DNA from: Colletotrichum lupini
Taxonomy: Eukaryota; Ascomycota; Sordariomycetes; Glomerellales; Glomerellaceae
Direction: 5' to 3'
Length of the DNA: 64,000 bases
Assembly (NCBI RefSeq): GCF_023278565.1
Contig: NC_064681.1
Span: forward strand, 3,224,001 to 3,288,000
Made by a program: the position numbers and the translations under genes. The notes beneath the pieces were generated by a model. The model had not been told where the DNA came from and searched no databases. It was given only the letters and a program-made list of their open reading frames with translations. Shown here piece by piece: positions 58,571 to 64,000 of the stretch (position 1 is the first letter of the stretch; the number at the start of each line of letters is the position of its first letter).

Positions 58571-60826
58571 ATGAGGATGTCTTCACTTCCGGGCCTTGCG
58601 GCCGTTTTTCTGGCGGCCGCAGGTATGGCTGGCGGTGTGGTTGCTGAAGAAGTGGGCATTGCAGGACATGGACTCATTGGCTATGGTATCACCATGTACC
58701 AGGTTAGTTGTTATGTTCAACATTGTGGAATCTCATGGACTAATTTTTTAACGAGCCCCTGTGTGCGTACTCGTGTCGTGTGACACTTTCAGCCAGTCCG
58801 CTTAATTGCAGCAATGTGATGGAGATTCATGGCATGACCATGGCCGATACCTCGCCGGAATGCTATGCCAACGACAACGTCTTCCTGACTTCTTTTGCAT
58901 GGTGCATTCATACGGTGAGTTCGGCCCTCTGCTTAAACCAGAACCGAAAGCTGACTAGCGTCTTCCCACAGAGATGTACTGATCTCTCAGTATGGGAGAT
59001 CGAAAAGTACTGGCAGTCGACCGAAGCTAGCATCCGCAATAGCCATAGGAGGCTTGACGAACCAGGCGTCAATGTCAATGCCTACCCCCCAGCGCCGAAG
59101 TGGACCTACCAGGAGGCACTTAGCAATGTGAATGGAACTCCTACAGCCACTGTAGTGTTTGCATTGCCTCTAAAGGAAAAGTCTCTGGTGTCAGATGCCG
59201 ACTATCAAGTGCAGTACAACACCATGGGCATGTTCGAGAAGATGGAGGTTGCCCACGAGAGATATGGGTAGGTCTTGTCTTTTATGTTCTGGGATGAAGT
59301 CTTGCTGACCTTGTCAAAGTCTCATCCTAATTGCCCTGGGCGCAGCAGTCCCAATCTTCTTCTCTTTGCTTCGGTTTATCCCGCTGCCCAAACTGCTTAT
59401 CTCGAAGATCCACGCTCTCTTCATCGACCCACCGTTGTTCGGGCGGAGACACAAGGCTCCTTATTTCAACCTGCTGATCATGCCAACACGTGGTCAGGCA
59501 ATATTGATCTTCTACATGGTAGCCGTCAATGTCGTCCTCAGTGGTGTAGGCTACGACTCGGCCCAGCCCAACGCCTGGTGGGTCAATAACAAGGACCAGG
59601 AGCTCTTGACGTCCTTTAGCAATCGCATGGGTGTCCTGAGTTTTGCGAACTTACCGCTTCTCATCCTCTACGCTGGGAGAAACAATTTCCTCTACTGGGT
59701 TACTGACTGGACCCAGTCCACTTTCATGCTCTTGCATCGGTGGACCGCGTACTTTTGTACTCTTCAGGCCTGCCTTCATTCGGCAGCTTGGCTTCAGATC
59801 TACGTCAGCATGGGCCAGCATGATATCGAAGCCAAGCTGCCCTACTGGGTCTGGGGCATCATCGGCACGCTGGCAATGAGCATCTTGTTGCCGGCTTCGG
59901 TCATTCCCTTCCGCGCCAAACTCTACGAGCTGTTCCTGGCTGTTCATATCGTCCTTGCTGTTTTCGCCGTAGTCGGATCGTACCTACACATTGTCTACAG
60001 ATTCCAAGACCAGTGGGGTTATGAGATCTGGATGTACATCTGCTTCGCCGTTTGGGGGTTCGATCGGGTAGCGAGAGTAATCCGGATGGCGAGGAATGGC
60101 TTGATGTGGGCTGACATCACCATCATCGACGAGGAGTATATGCAGCTGGACATTGAAGGCGCGGTCGGGAGCGGGCACGCCTACCTCTACTTCCCAACAC
60201 TTACATGGCGACCTTGGGAGAGCCACCCGTTCTCCATTTTGGCCTCCAGAGTGAAGCCTGCTTCAGCAAAGTCGATGAATCACAGTATTATGCCACCTCA
60301 GAGTTCGGGTAACTCCTACTCAAAGGAGTCGAGTGTTATGGAGGTGGCTGCTGTCAAGGAGAAGTCCCGCGTCGGGCTTTCGTTCCTGGTCAGATCCTTC
60401 ACGGGGGCAACAGGACTGCTTCGCTCACACACTCGAGTGCCAGTTTTTGTCGAAGCAGGGTACCTTCCACACCATGACCTCAGCAAGTATCAGAAACTTG
60501 TCTGCATCATAGGAGGTGTTGCTATCACAGCTGTAGCCCCAATTCTGCAGACGTATCCCGGCAACGCGAAGCTGTATTGGTCTTCGCGAACCGAAGGGCT
60601 CGTTCAGAGCGTCGATCTCAACGGCGTCGATGCAAACGTCTCGGTAGGCAACAGATTCAGGCTCCGTGCTGTCTTGGAGGAGGAAGTTGGCAATGCAGAC
60701 GGCAGCTTGGCGGTCGTCGTCAGTGGACCTGCACCGATGGTAGACGAAGCTCGCTGCATTGTGAGCGAACTCGCCCTGCGGGCACCTATTCCAATAACCT
60801 TCATCGACGAGACGTACATATGGTAA
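58571..60826 (+). CDS. Ferric-reductase-type transmembrane protein (FRE family)
   Basis: A membrane flavocytochrome expected to reduce ferric chelates at the cell surface. The start is ATG at 58571, with an alternative at 58577. Introns are 58703-58755, 58915-58971 (57 nt, readable through) and 59268-59319, giving 697 residues. A signal peptide (SLPGLAAVFLAAAGMAGG) is followed by a Cys-containing extracellular part (CAYSC, LNCS, WCIHTRC). Then come the haem-binding helices with LLHRWTAY, CLHSAAW, LAVHIV and SYLHIVY, the FAD motif HPFSI and the NAD-binding end VVVSGPAPMVDEAR. It is intact. Linkage to the cluster may be chance or reflect iron supply for the two predicted iron-dependent oxidases. 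Confidence 0.88.
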
Positions 60827-61649
60827 CATTGATCAGCCTCATACTTCAACTCATACCTTTTATGAAGTGGCGATCACCGTCTGGAACGAAACTTGGAGAT
60901 GGGGCATCACATAGCAATACCATAGCTCACCTTGACCTCCGGGTATCAAGTTAGACTAGGTAGTCGTTCAATCCACGGCTGATTCTTTTACCAAGAAGAC
61001 GATTCGTTGTTCTGGGAAGATAGCCCGTTGCAATCAGTATCGTAACAGGTTTCTTTGCCGCCAAGAGAGAATGGTGCGTAAAGTTTCGCTTCTACAATAG
61101 CAAGTAAGTTCAAATTCGAATGTGTCAACTCGCTCTTGATGTCCGACGTCGTGTGTTCTTGAAAGCGATGTTTACATTACTCTTCAATCTAGTAGTGAGG
61201 TTGAAGATGACACTTACCAGTGCAGAAACTAGCTCTAGTACTGTCAGAGCGACATCGCGTTCGCCTCTAAAGGACAAGCTTTCATGGCGTATATAAGGAT
61301 CACAGGGGATTGTCTTCTATAATTAGTGTGTGAAGGATGTGGCACAGTTGATAGTTGAACCAGGCTCATGACGATCTTATGGTTTTCGGCGAATCAGAAG
61401 TGTTGCTCCAGGGTCATCTGCGGTTGCCTGTCCGTCATGCACATTATCCAACATCTCGCGGTTGTCCCCAAAAAGACTTGGCAGCCATCATAAGGACGAT
61501 GAGTCCGTGACTGGAAGCCTTTCTTCTGATCTTCTGAAAGACATTGATGAAGCTGTGACCGGAATTGATCGGTACTTCAACTGTAGCTTCGGCTTATTGT
61601 AATACCATGGCCATGTTCGGCGACTTACTCTAACCGAAAAGTAAAGCGA
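60827..61649. other. Intergenic region, no gene seen
   Basis: About 0.8 kb with no supported coding or RNA feature. Confidence 0.45.
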
Positions 61650-62759
61650 ATGAGCGAGCAACGATCAGACGAGCCATGGACGGCGCCATCACTTCAGCCA
61701 ATCGACTTCATCAACGATTGCATAACGTACGGCGCATTCGCAGCACCGTATCTTCGTCATGGAGCTCCGAGAGTATCACTGCCAGATGTTGAAGCGTATA
61801 TGATTGACGCACTCAAACACCATAATGTATCCACGATACTGACTTCGAGAGCTCAGCTTATCGGATGGTACGATAACCTCACCGCAAACGAGCCCGAGCC
61901 TTGGACCCTTTAACACATACGCGAACCACCGAGCTTTCTACCGAATTGGGCTAATAGAACCGAATTTGGGAGTTTTGATGAGGAGTACGCTGTCGAACTT
62001 CGCTCCCATCTCGACTTTGAGATGGATGGCGATATTGTAGGGATAGGTGTAGGTAGATCCTTCCATTCTCAAAGACATCGAGTGATTCCGAGCTTCTGCA
62101 CTCTAGGTCTTACATAGCCATAACGGCACTATGATCGGCACTTAATGCGATCCTCCTCTTCTATTTTGTCCCGTCATGGATCAAAATGATATCCAGAAAA
62201 CGGAGAGCTGGAGCTCCTGTTCTACTACAAGACCGTGGCGCTGACTACCGATCGAACACTTGGCCTTTCAGCCGAGCAGATCGGAGAATACCAGCGTTTG
62301 GGGGCAACAACAGCGTAGAGGGAATGAGCTTGGATTCCCGCCTCACTTTTTTAAATTCCAAGAGAACTTATCTCGTGTAACTAGTTCTCCTGGCTTTAAT
62401 GTGGTACTTGATCTTCCTGCTATACCGCATTCGGAGGAAGACATTAGATATCACAGGGCGTCCGAGTGATCGGCAAAGCTGGAGCTTGGGACAAATTGTT
62501 GCGTTAGCAACGTGGATCCCAGTGGTCGCGGAACTCGTGTACATGTGTACGTGTAAGTCTATGCTGATGATTCCGTCCCATGACCCGCCTCTGACGTGAT
62601 ACTAATGTCTTTAAAGTTGGAATGAAGTCTGGTCGGGAGGGACGACTACCGGCCGGCTACGAAGCCGTTCCAGTGACCACTGGACTTAATGACAGCGCTG
62701 AGCCTGTCCCACTCAGGACTTCTAGGAGTTATGGTGGAAACCATACCACCAAAATATGA
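61650..62759 (+). pseudogene. Decayed or mis-read multi-exon membrane protein gene
   Basis: The frame from ATG 61650 reads WTAPSLQPIDFINDCITYG for 87 codons and then hits TAA at 61911. The same frame continues beyond the stop with protein-like sequence (LPNWANRTEFGSFDEEYA, then DFEMDGDIVGIG). Further on, SWSLGQIVALATWIPV and, after a likely intron 62553-62616, GMKSGREGRLPAGYEAVP end at a stop at 62759. These pieces look like the N- and C-terminal parts of a fungus-specific multi-helix membrane protein. The middle appears shortened and carries further stops (for example 62378-62380). I favour a pseudogene; an unusual splice pattern cannot be excluded. Its function is unknown. Confidence 0.5.
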
Positions 62760-63463
62760 CGAGTGCCGCATGAATTCATTTTCCTTCAACACTTACGTAG
62801 ACCCAAATTCTTTAGCTCCGTCTCAAGATCTTCAGATAGCACTCTCGAAGTTCATCCTTCGATCTACTATCAACATGCATTTTATGGCATACAAAGATAA
62901 GAGTGATACTGGCAACATGAACATTGCAAGTTATGACTCATAGCAGATTATCATCACTCGGTGCCCGTGCTGTTTCAGTATTGTCCAAATAATTCAGCAC
63001 TTCTGGATGAATAGCGCAGTAAATCATGCCCAGTTAATGGTAGGATGCCCACTATCTCCCTGAAACAACTACATAGTGCATCGCAATGTGGATTAGGATA
63101 ACCAAATTGGCCATCACAGAAGCTCTGACTCTCGCTCTTATTCACAATTGAGATCGGGATTGACTGTCTGGTAAGGTAGTCATTGCGTAGCTTACTGAAT
63201 CCGATGATGAGATGATACCGATATGCAACTAAGCGGGGCTCAGATGCTCACGGGCGGAATTGTGCAGCTTTATGCTCGCCCAAGCTCCGCTAAGCGATAA
63301 GCTCCAAGCGATGTGCTTGGCCCTCGCGAACCTGCCGCCGTGCCGCTGTGAGAATCAGACGCCTCGGCAGGCCCCTTTCATCACGAGCAGAAGGCGCAAA
63401 TCAAAGGCCGTGACATTTACAGCAATGGACAGTCTTTCGAGAAACAACACAACACATTGAAAG
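62760..63463. other. Intergenic region, no gene seen
   Basis: About 0.7 kb, presumed promoter of the gene starting at 63464. Short frames lack features. Confidence 0.45.
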
Positions 63464-64000
63464 ATGCTAAGCGGTACCTGTACGCGGCTGGCCATTGTGG
63501 CCGCCGTCTTTCTCGTCGCGGCAATCTTCCTAGTTCCGCAGCTCCCCCACGTAGGCTACAACGTGCCCACTCAGCTCGGCCACAACGCCCAAACGACAGG
63601 CGGCAAAGATGTCTCGAAAGGTGCCGATAAACCGAACGGCCCCGTCGGAGATCATGCCAACGAGGTGATCACGTCTCTGGCTTCAATTGCTATATCGCAG
63701 AGCGTGTCAAACGCGGCTCCGAAGCCAACACCTGCTCCCGCCACAGGCGCGAAACCCGATACGAAGAAGACGGTCTCAAAGCTCGAAGCTGGCCAGTCGC
63801 TGTCGCCGTTCCGTCTCGCCTCGCCAAACGGTCGCTACGAACTCAATCTCCTCGATAGCGGTTCCCTTTCGCTCCTCGACACCAAAACAGAGATCGAGTT
63901 GTTCACGTCCGATACCGAGTACCACTGGCCCGTATCATGGCAGGTCGAGCTCACCCAGGAGGGCGTGCTGATGCTCTCGTGGGCAAACGAGACTGCTGCC
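63464..64000 (+). CDS. Membrane-anchored protein with lectin-like beta domain, 3' end outside window
   Basis: The open frame runs from ATG 63464 to the window edge, 179 codons without a stop. An N-terminal helix (LAIVAAVFLVAAIFLVPQL) acts as signal anchor. A Pro/Thr/Ala/Lys-rich linker follows to about residue 110. The next part reads SPFRLASPNGRYELNLLDSG and SLSLLDTKTE, the rhythm of a bulb-type (B-lectin-like) mannose-binding domain. This is inferred from pattern only. It is probably outside the biosynthetic cluster. Confidence 0.7.
   Translation, partial: MLSGTCTRLAIVAAVFLVAAIFLVPQLPHVGYNVPTQLGHNAQTTGGKDVSKGADKPNGPVGDHANEVITSLASIAISQSVSNAAPKPTPAPATGAKPDTKKTVSKLEAGQSLSPFRLASPNGRYELNLLDSGSLSLLDTKTEIELFTSDTEYHWPVSWQVELTQEGVLMLSWANETAA

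Overview
The window is filamentous-fungal (Pezizomycotina) nuclear DNA. The evidence is spliceosomal introns of 52-80 nt with GT..AG borders and CTNAC-like branch sites, a non-reducing iterative polyketide synthase, a Zn2Cys6 regulator, and an 18-kb repeat block carrying the signature of repeat-induced point mutation (RIP). The species cannot be read from the sequence. A Colletotrichum-like Sordariomycete would fit, because that genus is known to carry cercosporin-type (CTB) clusters.

Layout. 1-2476: AflR-type Zn2Cys6 regulator (+). 2722-20706: nest of three RIP-degraded transposable elements. A DNA transposon (TIRs 9645-9702 and 20641-20698, 8-bp target duplication TTAGATAT) received a Ty1/Copia element at its left border (2731-9640, duplication ATATG) and a Ty3/Gypsy element inside it (12648-20350, duplication ATACG). 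Without them the regulator and the next gene would be convergent neighbours about 0.6 kb apart. 21068-45567: biosynthetic core with an O-methyltransferase, an O-methyltransferase/FAD-monooxygenase fusion, the polyketide synthase (SAT-KS-AT-PT-ACP-TE), a berberine-bridge-type FAD oxidase, an NmrA-type reductase, a laccase-like multicopper oxidase, a fasciclin-domain membrane protein and an MFS exporter. 46182-57360: two AsaB/CTB9-type hydroxylase/desaturases, a small EthD-fold gene made of three short exons, two short-chain dehydrogenases and a second, 14-helix MFS transporter. 58571-60826: ferric-reductase-type protein. 61650-62759: decayed membrane-protein gene. 63464-end: start of a membrane-anchored lectin-like protein.

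Taken together the gene content matches a perylenequinone pathway of the cercosporin type. The PKS makes the naphthalene-type polyketide, the methyltransferases and the fused monooxygenase decorate it, and the NmrA reductase acts on the side chain. The FAD oxidase, laccase and fasciclin protein are the set associated with oxidative dimerisation, the CTB9- and CTB10-like enzymes finish the ring system, and the MFS proteins export the product. Assignments to CTB genes rest on domain content and neighbourhood recognised by eye, not on database searches. Exon borders were set by reading frame and splice consensus. No separate CTB7-like flavoprotein was found, while a second CTB9-family gene and two dehydrogenases are extra.
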